A stretch of DNA of 52,223 nucleotides from a candidate division TM6 bacterium SOIL31 (GTDB lineage Bacteria > Babelota > Babeliae > Babelales > Vermiphilaceae), in contig LDIY01000002.1 in assembly GCA_001468865.1 (NCBI GenBank), positions 1-52,223 of the forward strand, in the 5' to 3' direction. The first letter of the stretch is position 1. Every line of letters begins with the position of its first letter. Shown piece after piece: positions 8,052 to 17,172 of this stretch. Made by a program: the position numbers and the translations under genes. The notes under the pieces were generated by a model. It was given only the letters and a program-made list of their open reading frames with translations, made no database searches and had not been told where the DNA came from.

Positions 8052-9473
8052 TTACAAACATCTTTTAAACGCCTTGAGGCGCTGAATAGTTTTTTCTTTT
8101 CCAATAATAGCTAATAAATCAAACACACCTGGACCAGACGCTTTACCGAGCAATGCAAGACGAATCGGTTGCAACAATGTTACTAATTTAATTCCCAGGT
8201 GCCCTGCTAATTCTTTTGTAGCTGCAGCACAATTATCATGATCAAACACATTTTGTTGTTCAAGAACAGTAATCATTGCATCCACGTGTGAAGGTGAATC
8301 GGCAGTGATCCATTTTTGCATATCATCTTGATTGCGTTCCTGCGTGCCATCATGAACAAGCACAATTTCTTCAACCATCATTTTCAATGTTTTGACGCGT
8401 TCTTTATATAATGCAATGACACGCTTGATCGTTTCAACATCCCATAATGGAAAACGCGTGATAAAATGCGTATCAACATCGGTAATTATTGCATCAAGAA
8501 TCTGTTCATCAGTCATTGCCTTTAAATAAACACTATTGACCCATGCAAGTTTTTCAAAATCAAAAATTGCACCTTTTTTACCAATGTGATCTAAGGAAAA
8601 ATGTTCGATCAGTTCTGATAAGGAAAATATTTCTTGATCACCATGTGACCACCCAAGACGAGCTAAATAATTAAGCAAGGCATGTGGGATGTATCCTTCA
8701 CGTCGATATTCAACAACTGAGGTTGCGCCATCACGCTTGCTCAGCTTTTCGCCGCTGGACCCTAAAATAAGGGGCAAATGCGCAAATTGAGGAATGCTGT
8801 ACCCGCATGCTTGATATAATAAAATCTGTTTTGGTGTATTTACAATATGCTCTTCTCCGCGAATAATGTGCGTAATGCGCATGAATGCATCATCCACCAC
8901 CACCACAAAATTATACATGGGAAATCCGCCAGATCGCAGAATAATAAAGTCATCCAGTTGATCTATAGGGAATGATATTTGTCCTTTGATGAGATCATCA
9001 AAGGTAATTTCTGTGCAATCATCAGGCAATTTAAAACGCACTACGTGAGATATCGCTCCATTCGGAGCGGAATTAAGGTTTCTGCAATGGCCGTCATACG
9101 TCACAAAAAAATCACTATCAGCGTGCGCTTTCCCATAGCGCGCAAGCAATTCTTCTGGTGAACAATAACAACGATATGCCTTTCCAGCATCAATCAGCTG
9201 CTGCGCAACCCGTTGATGCTCTGCAATGCGTTCACTCTGCGTAACAATTTCTTCATCATGTTCAAGTTGTGTCCACGCAAATGATTGCAATATGGAATCA
9301 CGATATTCAATCATTGAACGTTCCATATCAGTATCTTCTATGCGAAGTAAAAACGCGCCACCATGATGACGCGCAAAAAGCCAATTAAATAATGCTGTTC
9401 GCAATCCACCAATGTGCAGATGACCTGTTGGTGATGGTGCAAAACGAACTCGTACGTTTGTATTTTTATTCAT
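8052..9473 (-). CDS. gltX: Glutamyl-tRNA synthetase
   Basis: The 473-residue class I synthetase charges tRNA-Glu. It has the HIGH-type motif in PSPTGHLHIGGLRTALFNW near the N terminus and the KMSKS-type loop KLSKRDGATSV in the middle, both in the expected positions. Length is normal for bacterial GluRS, and the C-terminal anticodon-binding region is present. Whether it is the discriminating or non-discriminating form cannot be told from the sequence alone. The 92-base gap to the FabD-like gene has no clear terminator. The next upstream gene encodes a TPR membrane protein only 12 bases away, so co-transcription is likely. Confidence 0.96.
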   Translation of the reverse strand: MNKNTNVRVRFAPSPTGHLHIGGLRTALFNWLFARHHGGAFLLRIEDTDMERSMIEYRDSILQSFAWTQLEHDEEIVTQSERIAEHQRVAQQLIDAGKAYRCYCSPEELLARYGKAHADSDFFVTYDGHCRNLNSAPNGAISHVVRFKLPDDCTEITFDDLIKGQISFPIDQLDDFIILRSGGFPMYNFVVVVDDAFMRITHIIRGEEHIVNTPKQILLYQACGYSIPQFAHLPLILGSSGEKLSKRDGATSVVEYRREGYIPHALLNYLARLGWSHGDQEIFSLSELIEHFSLDHIGKKGAIFDFEKLAWVNSVYLKAMTDEQILDAIITDVDTHFITRFPLWDVETIKRVIALYKERVKTLKMMVEEIVLVHDGTQERNQDDMQKWITADSPSHVDAMITVLEQQNVFDHDNCAAATKELAGHLGIKLVTLLQPIRLALLGKASGPGVFDLLAIIGKEKTIQRLKAFKRCL

Positions 9474-9485
9474 GTGAAATAATTT

Positions 9486-10166
9486 TTATACTATTGTCAG
9501 CGCTAATTTATCTTGTACGTAACCCACCCAAGGAGATGGGGACATTTTTTCATCACGTTGTTCATCAACCAATTGTTGCCAAACGTGGCGAGCAGCATCA
9601 ACATCATTATTCGCCCAATAATAGCGGCCTAAGTAATACTGAGCGCTATCACGAAGATCGTTATGAGTATCATTTGCTAATTTTTTCAAGGCTTCCAACC
9701 CGGCAGTCTGCACCGCAGCATCAGCACTATCCAACTGTATTAACGCCTGTTCCATTTGATATAATGCAAGAATTGGTGATCCGGGCATATCTGCAATCAT
9801 TTTATTTAATGTTGCAATCGCTTCTTCTTTTTTACCTTGATGCAGTAAAATACGAACTTTATACCCTAAATAATAAGGCAGAAGTGATGAATTGGCATTT
9901 TTTTCATAAGCTGCGTTAAGTTTTTCAAGCAATGCATCCCACTCAGGATTTTTATCGTGAGAAATGGTCTCATATTCCGTGATCAGAGAGCTAAATTCAT
10001 ATTGAACAGCTCGTTCCCTTTTTACCACCCACAATTTATAACCAAACCACACAGTCACCATGCCAACGAAAAAAACCGCTACAAAAATTAACGGTTTACT
10101 TTGCGCACGTATTGCGCCGAAAATAGTTCCAAATACCGTTGAACGTGTTGTTTTTTGAATAGCCAT
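9486..10166 (-). CDS. Membrane-anchored TPR protein (YfgM-like)
   Basis: The 226-residue protein has a basic N terminus, one membrane segment at about residues 26-48 (PLIFVAVFFVGMVTVWFGY), and then helical repeats with TPR character (LLPYYLGYKVRILLHQGKKE, DSAQYYLGRYYWANND). The layout matches the YfgM/TPR_21 group, which in gammaproteobacteria associates with the Sec translocon and periplasmic chaperones. The topology would be inner-membrane anchored with a periplasmic C-terminal domain. It lies just upstream of gltX on the same strand. The TPR fold and anchor are well supported; a specific role in secretion is inference. Confidence 0.65.
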   Translation of the reverse strand: MAIQKTTRSTVFGTIFGAIRAQSKPLIFVAVFFVGMVTVWFGYKLWVVKRERAVQYEFSSLITEYETISHDKNPEWDALLEKLNAAYEKNANSSLLPYYLGYKVRILLHQGKKEEAIATLNKMIADMPGSPILALYQMEQALIQLDSADAAVQTAGLEALKKLANDTHNDLRDSAQYYLGRYYWANNDVDAARHVWQQLVDEQRDEKMSPSPWVGYVQDKLALTIV

Positions 10167-10240
10167 AATTAACTCCAGAAAGTTTAGCCCAACTTCTTAA
10201 CCAATTTTTACTTTATGAAAATTACCACACTTGCTTAAAT

Positions 10241-11305
10241 TTACAACTGCACCTGACCAGAGGTAGATGTTGTTGCTGGCTGTTGTATAGTTTTGAGCGC
10301 AGTAGTTCCTTTTTCCAACAATCCTTTTAATGTTTCATTAAACGTTGGCACAATCTTTTCTTGCACTGTTTTATGTGCAAAAAAAATTGCTTGTGTAATT
10401 GCTTGCTCTTTTGAGGATCCATGAGCAATAATAACCGGTTTATTGACGCCCAATAAAAGAGCTCCACCGGTGCGCGCATAATCAATTTTATTTTTAATCC
10501 GGCTCAATAGCGGATAGGTTAATCCAAGTAAAATTTTGAGAAACAATGAACGTGCAGCCTCATCTTTAATCCAATCCATCACCGCTCGCGCCGTTCCTTG
10601 AATACTTTTGAGTAATACATTTCCCGTAAATCCATCGGTCACTATAACATCTGCACGTCCCGCAAAAAGATCCCGCGATTCAATATTACCCACAAATTCG
10701 AGACTTGTTTTTGATAATAAATCATAGGCCTTTTTAACGAGCACAGAGCCTTTGTACGATTCATGACCATTAGAAAGCAATGCAATGCGCGGTTGAGCAA
10801 TATGCTTGACCAAACGCATATATGCATATCCCATGTACGCAAATTGAACCATATATTCTGGTTTGCAATCGGGGTTAGCTCCCAAATCAAGACAAAAAAG
10901 AGATCCATGATTGGTTGGCAGAAAAGTTCCAATAGCAGGACGCAATACCCCCGGAACGCGCCCAAGAATAACGGTAGCAGCGGCCATTACGGCCCCCGAA
11001 TTACCCGCAGAAACAAATGCTTGCACCTTGCCTAAACGTAAAGCTTGCAAAGCTCGCACAATAGAAGCATCTTTTTTTCGCAACATGCCTCTGACTGGCT
11101 CTTCATCCATTTCAATAACATCAGAACAGTGTACAAGTTCTATTGGTAGCGAACGCCACCGAGGATAATAATGGGAAAGGAGTGGCATTACCTTATCTTG
11201 GTTGCCAAATAAAACAACAGAAATCCCTTTTTGTGCTGCAGCCAATGCGCCTTGAACAGCTTCTTGCGGGGCATAGTCGCCCCCCATAACATCAACGGCA
11301 ATCAT
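10241..11305 (-). CDS. plsX: Phosphate acyltransferase PlsX
   Basis: The 354-residue protein starts MIAVDVMGGDYAP, the typical PlsX N terminus, and contains SAGNSGAVMA and VTDGFTGNVLLK, both conserved in the family. PlsX converts acyl-ACP and phosphate into acyl-phosphate, which PlsY uses to acylate glycerol-3-phosphate. It works at the inner face of the membrane. The order rpmF then plsX is a classical bacterial arrangement. The presence of acpP nearby supports an ACP-linked phospholipid route. The C-terminal Thr/Gln-rich tail (TTALKTIQQPATTSTSGQ) is a slight extension without known role. Confidence 0.95.
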   Translation of the reverse strand: MIAVDVMGGDYAPQEAVQGALAAAQKGISVVLFGNQDKVMPLLSHYYPRWRSLPIELVHCSDVIEMDEEPVRGMLRKKDASIVRALQALRLGKVQAFVSAGNSGAVMAAATVILGRVPGVLRPAIGTFLPTNHGSLFCLDLGANPDCKPEYMVQFAYMGYAYMRLVKHIAQPRIALLSNGHESYKGSVLVKKAYDLLSKTSLEFVGNIESRDLFAGRADVIVTDGFTGNVLLKSIQGTARAVMDWIKDEAARSLFLKILLGLTYPLLSRIKNKIDYARTGGALLLGVNKPVIIAHGSSKEQAITQAIFFAHKTVQEKIVPTFNETLKGLLEKGTTALKTIQQPATTSTSGQVQL

Positions 11306-11325
11306 TATAGAATTCCTTTAATTCA

Positions 11326-11361
11326 TAGCCCAGCCTACGCAATGCTTCGCCTGGGCGCCCC
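11326..11361 (+). repeat. TAGCCC...GGG-N-CCCC element between plsX and rpmF
   Basis: It begins TAGCCCAGCCTACGC and ends GGGCGCCCC (11353-11361). It sits in the 84-base gap between plsX and rpmF, so the usual plsX leader is interrupted by a repeat. Confidence 0.55.
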
Positions 11362-11389
11362 TTAGGGAAAAAATTAGAAAATTGGATAG

Positions 11390-11644
11390 CTATTCAGCTT
11401 GAGATTCAGACGCTTTTTTTGCCGGCGTTTTTGCAGTTTTTACCGCAAGACGCTTAACTTTTCTATCTGCTTTAGTCGTTAAGACTTTAACACCTTTATA
11501 GAAACCACAATTTTGGCAAGCAGTGTGAGGAACGATTGGATCTTTGCAATTTAAGCAACCAGCGATTGCTTTAACTTTAATACCTTTATTTGCAAAGCGG
11601 GAATCGCGACGGGCTCTGGAACGTTTTCGTTTGGGTACTGGCAT
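11390..11644 (-). CDS. rpmF: Ribosomal protein bL32
   Basis: The 84-residue basic protein begins MPVPKRKRSRARRDSRFA, the standard bL32 start. It has a four-cysteine zinc-ribbon pattern: CLNC, then CQNC. It is a component of the large ribosomal subunit. The C-terminal tail (KTAKTPAKKASESQAE) is a lysine/alanine-rich extension beyond the usual length of about 60 residues. It precedes plsX, as in many bacteria. Confidence 0.96.
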   Translation of the reverse strand: MPVPKRKRSRARRDSRFANKGIKVKAIAGCLNCKDPIVPHTACQNCGFYKGVKVLTTKADRKVKRLAVKTAKTPAKKASESQAE

Positions 11645-11724
11645 GGGTCACATCCTAAAAAACTAAAAATATACTTAAATGTCTCTATTTATCGTAAAAA
11701 TATATATAATTATACGTCATTTCT

Positions 11725-12675
11725 TTAAATAACGCAAAATGAAGTTTGTAGGTGCACTTCTTTCTTAGGTGTCTTTCTGGCTTCGATACATTCCTGTGCT
11801 ATAGCAAGCTGGCGCTTGAAGCTAGGATGCTTATGATCCCAGATAAAATCTGCTACGGCAATAAGAACCGCTTGTTTTTGTTCTATTTTGGCCAACTCGA
11901 AATCATCAGATGCATTCCAAGCCTCTTCATCGAGCACATTGAATTGATCAGATATTGCTGGTCCCACCTTTTTTGCAAGCCAATTGGAATTGTGATACCA
12001 GTAATAGTTTCTCATATTGTTTTCAAAAAGCTTAACTTGTTGTTCTCTTGCCGCTTTAACCATTTCGAGCTTTTCTAAAGAAGGCATGTTCATAAATGCA
12101 GAACGATCCGCCTCTGCTTCTTGATACCTTGTATAAGCAAGATTGGTACCCGCAATCATTCCTAGCTTTAAAATAATTCCAGGAAGAGTTATTGACTCTA
12201 AAATTAATGGCGCCGTCAAAGCATACAGCAAAAGTCCTTTGCCATAGTCGCCATTTTGATAATGTTTTTTTTCATGTCGAAGCGTTTCTTCAGCATCATT
12301 AATAAACATTTGCTCTGAAGCATTTAAATTTTTTTTACCCAAACAGTTCTCTAATAGATCCACTTGTTTCCTATCAATAGTGATCAAGGAACCTCTGTAT
12401 ACAGCCCATCCATCATCGATTTTTAGTGGAACAGAATCGGCGTTTTTCATTCCGCCTTCCGCAAGAATTGGCCTTGCCCATCGTTGAATACTTTGAGGTG
12501 CATCAGAAAAAGATTGTTCTTTATATTGTGCAATTAACTTACCTGATACATATGCAGTAGCACCCACCAGAGTGGAACCTATCGCATGTTGAAATAATCG
12601 AGAGTACATAGAAAAAGATTGGCTTACCGATAAAAGCACCATCAATAAACTCGATACTAAATATTTCTTATTCAT
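11725..12675 (-). CDS. Exported M48-like zinc metalloprotease
   Basis: I start at the internal ATG rather than the TTG at 12687 because GGGGG lies 7 bases before it and the product then begins with a clean signal peptide (KKYLVSSLLMVLLSVSQSFS). The 316-residue protein contains HEKKH (His134, Glu135, His138), an HExxH zinc-protease motif. About 50 residues later comes QEAEADRSAF, which matches the EAxAD glutamate/aspartate motif of M48 peptidases. Hydrophobic stretches lie between them. It is probably a periplasmic or membrane-facing protease in envelope quality control. Overall similarity to M48 is limited to the active-site region, so the family call is moderate. Confidence 0.65.
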   Translation of the reverse strand: MNKKYLVSSLLMVLLSVSQSFSMYSRLFQHAIGSTLVGATAYVSGKLIAQYKEQSFSDAPQSIQRWARPILAEGGMKNADSVPLKIDDGWAVYRGSLITIDRKQVDLLENCLGKKNLNASEQMFINDAEETLRHEKKHYQNGDYGKGLLLYALTAPLILESITLPGIILKLGMIAGTNLAYTRYQEAEADRSAFMNMPSLEKLEMVKAAREQQVKLFENNMRNYYWYHNSNWLAKKVGPAISDQFNVLDEEAWNASDDFELAKIEQKQAVLIAVADFIWDHKHPSFKRQLAIAQECIEARKTPKKEVHLQTSFCVI

Positions 12676-12753
12676 AGCAACCCCCAATAATAGAGATTTT
12701 TCTTATATTCATTGCTTATAATAATAGCGTACCAAATTGGTCAAAATTGTCAA

Positions 12754-13608
12754 TTAGAAATGTTTAAGCGGAGCTTTGGACCAAAACAGCCCAAAAATGA
12801 AGAAAATCCCCGTCATAGAGGCTATAGAGCCAGCTATTGAGACGTCCGCCAAAGAAGCGAAAACATAGCCAAAAATGGCTGAAAATGAGGCAAAAACAAC
12901 GCTTATAGCTATCATCTGGTCAATTCTTCGTGCCAAAAGGTAGGCTGTGGCCGCGGGCGTAATCATCAGCGCCACCACCATAATGGATCCTACCGCATCA
13001 AAAGTAGCGACTGCAGTGATGCTCGTGATGAGCATTAATGCATAATAAAAAAGGGCAGGTGAAAAGCCTGCGAGCGTTGCCACAGTTGCATCAAAAGTAG
13101 TAAGTACCAGTTCTTTATAGAAAATACGTATGAATAGGGAGTTTATCAATAAAGCCATTCCCGCAACCCACAATGCATAGGGGCCGCAGTCAATTCCTGC
13201 CATAGCAAAGCGGTTAAATGGTGCAAACGCCAGTTCACCCAAAAGCACCATATCTATATCCAGGTGTACATTCCGTGCATATTGCGATACTAAAATGACC
13301 CCCACGGAAAAAAATAGAGGAAAAATCAGACCAATTGCTGCATCTTGCTTAAGGCGTTTGCTCCTAATAATTTTTTCGGTGCACAAAACCGTTGCGATAC
13401 CAGCCAATGTTGCACCGACCAAAAGCAAAGGAGAATCTAATTTTTGCACTATCAAAAACATCAAAACTATCCCAAGCAATATCGCGTGGCTAATTGCATC
13501 ACTCATCATCGCCACACCGCGAAGCACTAGAAATACTCCGGGCAAAGAGCATGTCACCGCAGCAACAATTGCAATAATGATAATTTCCAAGTGCAGACTG
13601 GTGATCAC
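12754..13608 (-). CDS. Metal ABC transporter permease, second subunit
   Basis: The 284-residue integral membrane protein belongs to the ZnuB/MntB/TroC-D family. It contains the conserved segments SLPGVFLVLRGVAMMSDAISHAILLGIVL and DAVGSIMVVALMITPAATAYLL (each quoted here only as family landmarks). Eight or nine membrane segments are visible. The start is GTG with AAGGAG 6 bases upstream, and GTGA overlaps the stop of the other permease gene by four bases, indicating translational coupling. It forms the membrane channel with its neighbour, energised by the ATPase at 14436. It is last in the operon. Confidence 0.88.
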   Translation of the reverse strand: MITSLHLEIIIIAIVAAVTCSLPGVFLVLRGVAMMSDAISHAILLGIVLMFLIVQKLDSPLLLVGATLAGIATVLCTEKIIRSKRLKQDAAIGLIFPLFFSVGVILVSQYARNVHLDIDMVLLGELAFAPFNRFAMAGIDCGPYALWVAGMALLINSLFIRIFYKELVLTTFDATVATLAGFSPALFYYALMLITSITAVATFDAVGSIMVVALMITPAATAYLLARRIDQMIAISVVFASFSAIFGYVFASLADVSIAGSIASMTGIFFIFGLFWSKAPLKHF

Positions 13609-14429
13609 GCAGCGCTCCTTTTAGGTGCGCATAGTAGCGAAAAAAAGACCATCGCACTGGCAGCAACCACAATTGCAGGACCTGTTGGTAAATGATCAAT
13701 AATAGAACTTGCATAGACTCCCATACTTGCAGCACATCCTCCGCATATCCCAGAAAGCAACACCATATGCATTAATTTTTTTGTCCATTGCCGTGCTGCA
13801 GCAGCCGGTGCAATAAGCATCGTACTCATTAGAACAACGCCCACCGTTTGCAACCCAATAACAATTGCAAACACCTGCAATAAGGTCAATATAATTTCTA
13901 TATTTTTAGTATTAAATCCAATGGTTTGCGTAAACACCGGATCAAAAATATATGCAATGCATTCTTTCCATAGCAATGCTAATGCAATAAAAATGCACAG
14001 CGAAATTATCGCAATAATATAGACATCTTCTTTAAGTAACGTGGCAACATTACCAAACAAAAACTTGTTTAAAACTGCCTGACTGGCAACGGGAATTTTT
14101 TGTGCTATTGTCATCAGCACTAAACCAAATCCAAAAAACACTGATAAAATAATTCCTAAAATTGCATCTTTTTTAAGTTTGGTATGCGCAACAATAAAGT
14201 TCACACTCATTACCCCAACAATTCCTGCAAGCGCACCACCAGAGAGTAATATCCAAGGATTTTTGCTATACGTACATAAAAACATCAATACAATCCCGGG
14301 CAATGCTGCATGTGAAATTGCATCACCGAGTAAACTTTGTTGGCGCAATAAAGCAAAACTTCCAAGCATCCCTGATGTTATGCCGAGAAGTACGGCGCCT
14401 TGTAATACGAGGAGTAAAGTGTGGTTCAT
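13605..14429 (-). CDS. Metal ABC transporter permease, first subunit
   Basis: The 274-residue membrane protein is a paralogue of the following permease and shares the LLGDAISHAALPGIVLMFL and TVGVVLMSTMLIAPAAAA segments of the Mn/Zn/Fe ABC-3 permease family. Two permeases of this type next to one ATPase and one binding protein match troABCD-type systems. It lies 6 bases after the ATPase gene and overlaps the next permease by four bases. Transport direction is inward. Metal specificity cannot be read from the permease. Confidence 0.88.
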   Translation of the reverse strand: MNHTLLLVLQGAVLLGITSGMLGSFALLRQQSLLGDAISHAALPGIVLMFLCTYSKNPWILLSGGALAGIVGVMSVNFIVAHTKLKKDAILGIILSVFFGFGLVLMTIAQKIPVASQAVLNKFLFGNVATLLKEDVYIIAIISLCIFIALALLWKECIAYIFDPVFTQTIGFNTKNIEIILTLLQVFAIVIGLQTVGVVLMSTMLIAPAAAARQWTKKLMHMVLLSGICGGCAASMGVYASSIIDHLPTGPAIVVAASAMVFFSLLCAPKRSAA

Positions 14430-14435
14430 AATTAA

Positions 14436-15176
14436 TTAAAAATGTAAGTTCAATTTATTGCCGTATACGTTTTCAAAATTTCGTTGCGTCAAAACCTCTT
14501 CAATAGGACCACATGCAACAACTTTTTTATTCAACAACAATGCCCAATCAAAATAAGTAGGTGCAGTCAGAATATCATGATGCACTACAATAATTGTTTT
14601 GCCTTGATCGCGTAATTTTTGGAGTAATTCCACGATAATTTTTTCCGTTGGAAGATCAACACCGGCAAATGGTTCGTCCAAAAAATAAATGTGCGCATCT
14701 TGCATTAACGCACGCGCTATAAATGCGCGCTGTTGCTGGCCACCAGAAAGAACACCAATAGGTTCATTGGCATAACGCTCTAAACCTACAGCGACTAAAG
14801 CTTCGTATGTTTGTGCATATTCAGGTTTACCGGGACGCCTAAACCAGCCCAGTTTTCCATAACAACCCATCAGTACCATATCAAAAACAGTAAGGGGAAA
14901 ATCCCAATCAATAGAGTGCCGTTGCGCAACATATGCTATGCACTTATGTACTTTTTTGAAATTATCACCAAGCAATAAAACTTTCCCTGATTTTTTGGGA
15001 ATTAATTCAAGAATTGATTTAATGAACGTGGTTTTCCCTGCACCATTAGGACCAATGATACCAAGCATAACACCCCGGGAAATGGAAACAGTACAATCGG
15101 ATAATACAACACTATTGTTGTATAAAACGGTAAGATTGGAAACTTCTAATGCTGGTATGTGTGATATATTTTTCAT
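14436..15176 (-). CDS. Metal ABC transporter ATP-binding protein
   Basis: The 246-residue ATPase has Walker A (GPNGAGKTT), the Q-loop region (YVAQRHSIDWDFPLTV), the signature LSGGQQQR, Walker B (IYFLDEPFAG) and the switch histidine (VVHHD). The subfamily markers (SIDWDFPLTVFDMVLMG) are those of manganese/zinc importers. It couples ATP hydrolysis to metal uptake by the two adjacent permeases. It is second in the four-gene operon, 26 bases after the binding-protein gene. Confidence 0.93.
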   Translation of the reverse strand: MKNISHIPALEVSNLTVLYNNSVVLSDCTVSISRGVMLGIIGPNGAGKTTFIKSILELIPKKSGKVLLLGDNFKKVHKCIAYVAQRHSIDWDFPLTVFDMVLMGCYGKLGWFRRPGKPEYAQTYEALVAVGLERYANEPIGVLSGGQQQRAFIARALMQDAHIYFLDEPFAGVDLPTEKIIVELLQKLRDQGKTIIVVHHDILTAPTYFDWALLLNKKVVACGPIEEVLTQRNFENVYGNKLNLHF

Positions 15177-15202
15177 GTTTTAACCCCAGCACAATTGTAC
15201 CA

Positions 15203-16153
15203 TCATTTTAACGCATGAACAATTGTATCCACATTATGTTTTATCATGCCAATATAAGAATCAGCAGCACTTACTGCATCACCCAACGCATCGGAATACA
15301 ATTCGTCACCCATTGTAACCTGCCAGCCTTGTGCCGCCACTGATTGCTGAACCGCAATCAATGAGCGTTGCGGTATTGATGTTTCAACAAAAATGGTAGG
15401 AATTTGTTTTTGCACAATATAATCTGCAAGCTCTTGAATATCTTTGGTGCTAATATCGCTATCCGTACTCAATCCTTGTAATCCCACCACTTCAAAACCA
15501 TACGCATCACCAAAATAACCAAACGCATCATGTGCGGTAATGAGAATACGTTTTTTTAAGTCAACTTCATTAACACGTTGCTGAATATACTCATGCAACT
15601 TTTTGAGTTGCGCGATATATGCATCGCCGTTTTTTTGATACATCACCGCATGTACTGGATCAAGCACTATTATTGCCTCAAGAATGCTCTCAACAACAGA
15701 TATCCACAATTCAACATCAAACCAAATATGTGGATCATATAAATTTTCAAAATCCGCAACACGCAACTTTTCTCTATCAATCGCATCACTCGCGTTGATA
15801 ACTTTGGTAAATCTATTCATCCCTTCCAACACTTGACCCATTTTACCTTCTAAATGCAAACCATTATAGATTACCAAATCAGCTGCTGCCAGTTTATGCA
15901 CATCATTTTCTCGCGCACGATAGAGATGAGGATCAATGCCGCAGCCCATAAGGCAATGTACGGTTACTTTGTCGCCCACAATAGTGCGCACAGCATCTGC
16001 AAGCATGCTGGTGGTTGTAACAATAGTATATGTATGAGAAAAAGACGCCTCAGATGCATAATCCCTACGCATAAAAATAGATATCGTTACAAAACTTATG
16101 ATGCATGTTATCAACCATATCCTATTGTTATTATGAATAAACATTTTCCCCAT
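15203..16153 (-). CDS. Metal-binding periplasmic protein of a TroA/ZnuA-type transporter
   Basis: The 316-residue cluster A-I binding protein has an N-terminal membrane/signal segment (IWLITCIISFVTISIF) without a clear lipobox. Predicted metal ligands are His76 (GIDPHLYRA), His142 (DPHIWFD), His208 (TAHDAFGYF) and Asp288 (LYSDALG). The histidine-rich loop typical of many zinc-specific ZnuA proteins is absent, so manganese or mixed Mn/Zn binding is possible. ATGs at 16153 and 16144 are both plausible starts. The gene is first in the operon, and the upstream region faces a divergent gene. No clear Fur, Zur or MntR box was found by eye. Confidence 0.9.
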   Translation of the reverse strand: MGKMFIHNNNRIWLITCIISFVTISIFMRRDYASEASFSHTYTIVTTTSMLADAVRTIVGDKVTVHCLMGCGIDPHLYRARENDVHKLAAADLVIYNGLHLEGKMGQVLEGMNRFTKVINASDAIDREKLRVADFENLYDPHIWFDVELWISVVESILEAIIVLDPVHAVMYQKNGDAYIAQLKKLHEYIQQRVNEVDLKKRILITAHDAFGYFGDAYGFEVVGLQGLSTDSDISTKDIQELADYIVQKQIPTIFVETSIPQRSLIAVQQSVAAQGWQVTMGDELYSDALGDAVSAADSYIGMIKHNVDTIVHALK

Positions 16154-16171
16154 ACAACTTTACTAATAGTA

Positions 16172-16201
16172 TTGACTTAAAATTTTTATATTTGAGATAA
16201 T
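16172..16201 (+). promoter_or_regulatory. Sigma-70-like promoter for the 16252 gene
   Basis: TTGACT at 16172-16177 and GATAAT at 16196-16201 are separated by 18 bases. The ATG follows about 50 bases later with a GAGGAA ribosome site. The same short intergenic region must also hold the start of the troA operon in the other direction. Confidence 0.5.
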
Positions 16202-16251
16202 AACATTATAAAAAGCTACTGTCTTTAGCTTTTAAAAATGAGGAATGCGTT

Positions 16252-17166
16252 ATGAATAACGTTATGAATAAAGTAATACTCTCTTTGATATGCATGTTCT
16301 TTTGCGCAAACAATATCTTGACATCAGAATCTCAAGTATTTTTTACTTCACTGTACAACGACTCAGAACAATTCTATCAATTGTTACAAAAACGTGAAAA
16401 CTTAGTGTTAAAAATCACCAATCTTGAAAAACAATTGCGACCAAAACGCACTCTGTCCCTGGGCCGAATAATAGCAACAGGATTGCTGAGCGCTATTGCA
16501 GCAGGGCCTGCATTAACCATTAATTATGCAAACCAATATATAACACCCGAAAACTATCAAAACTTCATCAACAAAACATCTCTTGGCTTAGCTGCAATTC
16601 CCCTAGCTTGGGGAACGCTCAGCCTCACTAAACAAGCAGCTTTATCCACATATGACATGCTTATGTATGAAAGAAATCAACAAGCAATTAAAGATCAAAT
16701 GAAAAACGTTCGTATCGAACTTGAACAGGTTACTCATGATATTAAAACTTTTGCACATAACCATCCTGAAATGAATCAAGTAATATCGGATTATAATCGT
16801 GACGCGCTCTATCAAGAATTTTTACTATGGTATGCAAGAAATAGTTTTACTCTTAACAAAAACCAACTTACTCCACTTATATTAAACAATCAAAGTTATT
16901 CGATAGATTATATACTTACTATGCTCAAAGTAAAAAAGATCGAACTCATTAACAAATATTACAACTTAGAGCCAACAGTTGGCGGTGGATTTCCCTTTTT
17001 TAGAGATACGGGTAACATAGGGGGCGATGTTGCAGCTGCAGTCATTCTCTTTCCCTGGGCATTGTTCGTTAATGCAATATCAAAACCTGGTACAAGAAAT
17101 CCTGATATCGATAAAACAAAGCAAGAAATAGATAATCTCAGTAAGATTATCAAACAACTGGAATGA
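16252..17166 (+). CDS. Unknown exported or membrane protein with coiled-coil segments
   Basis: The 304-residue product begins with a signal-like hydrophobic stretch (KVILSLICMFFCANNIL). A likely coiled coil follows (YQLLQKRENLVLKITNLEKQ), then two hydrophobic helices around residues 70-125, a second coiled-coil region, and a glycine-rich hydrophobic patch (VGGGFPFF to LFPWALFVNA) before a heptad-like C terminus. GAGGAA is 6 bases before the ATG, and a promoter-like sequence is at 16172. It converges on dprA with a 6-base gap. I do not recognise a family. The layout suggests an inner-membrane protein with soluble coiled-coil arms. Confidence 0.6.
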   Translation: MNNVMNKVILSLICMFFCANNILTSESQVFFTSLYNDSEQFYQLLQKRENLVLKITNLEKQLRPKRTLSLGRIIATGLLSAIAAGPALTINYANQYITPENYQNFINKTSLGLAAIPLAWGTLSLTKQAALSTYDMLMYERNQQAIKDQMKNVRIELEQVTHDIKTFAHNHPEMNQVISDYNRDALYQEFLLWYARNSFTLNKNQLTPLILNNQSYSIDYILTMLKVKKIELINKYYNLEPTVGGGFPFFRDTGNIGGDVAAAVILFPWALFVNAISKPGTRNPDIDKTKQEIDNLSKIIKQLE

Positions 17167-17172
17167 TTTATT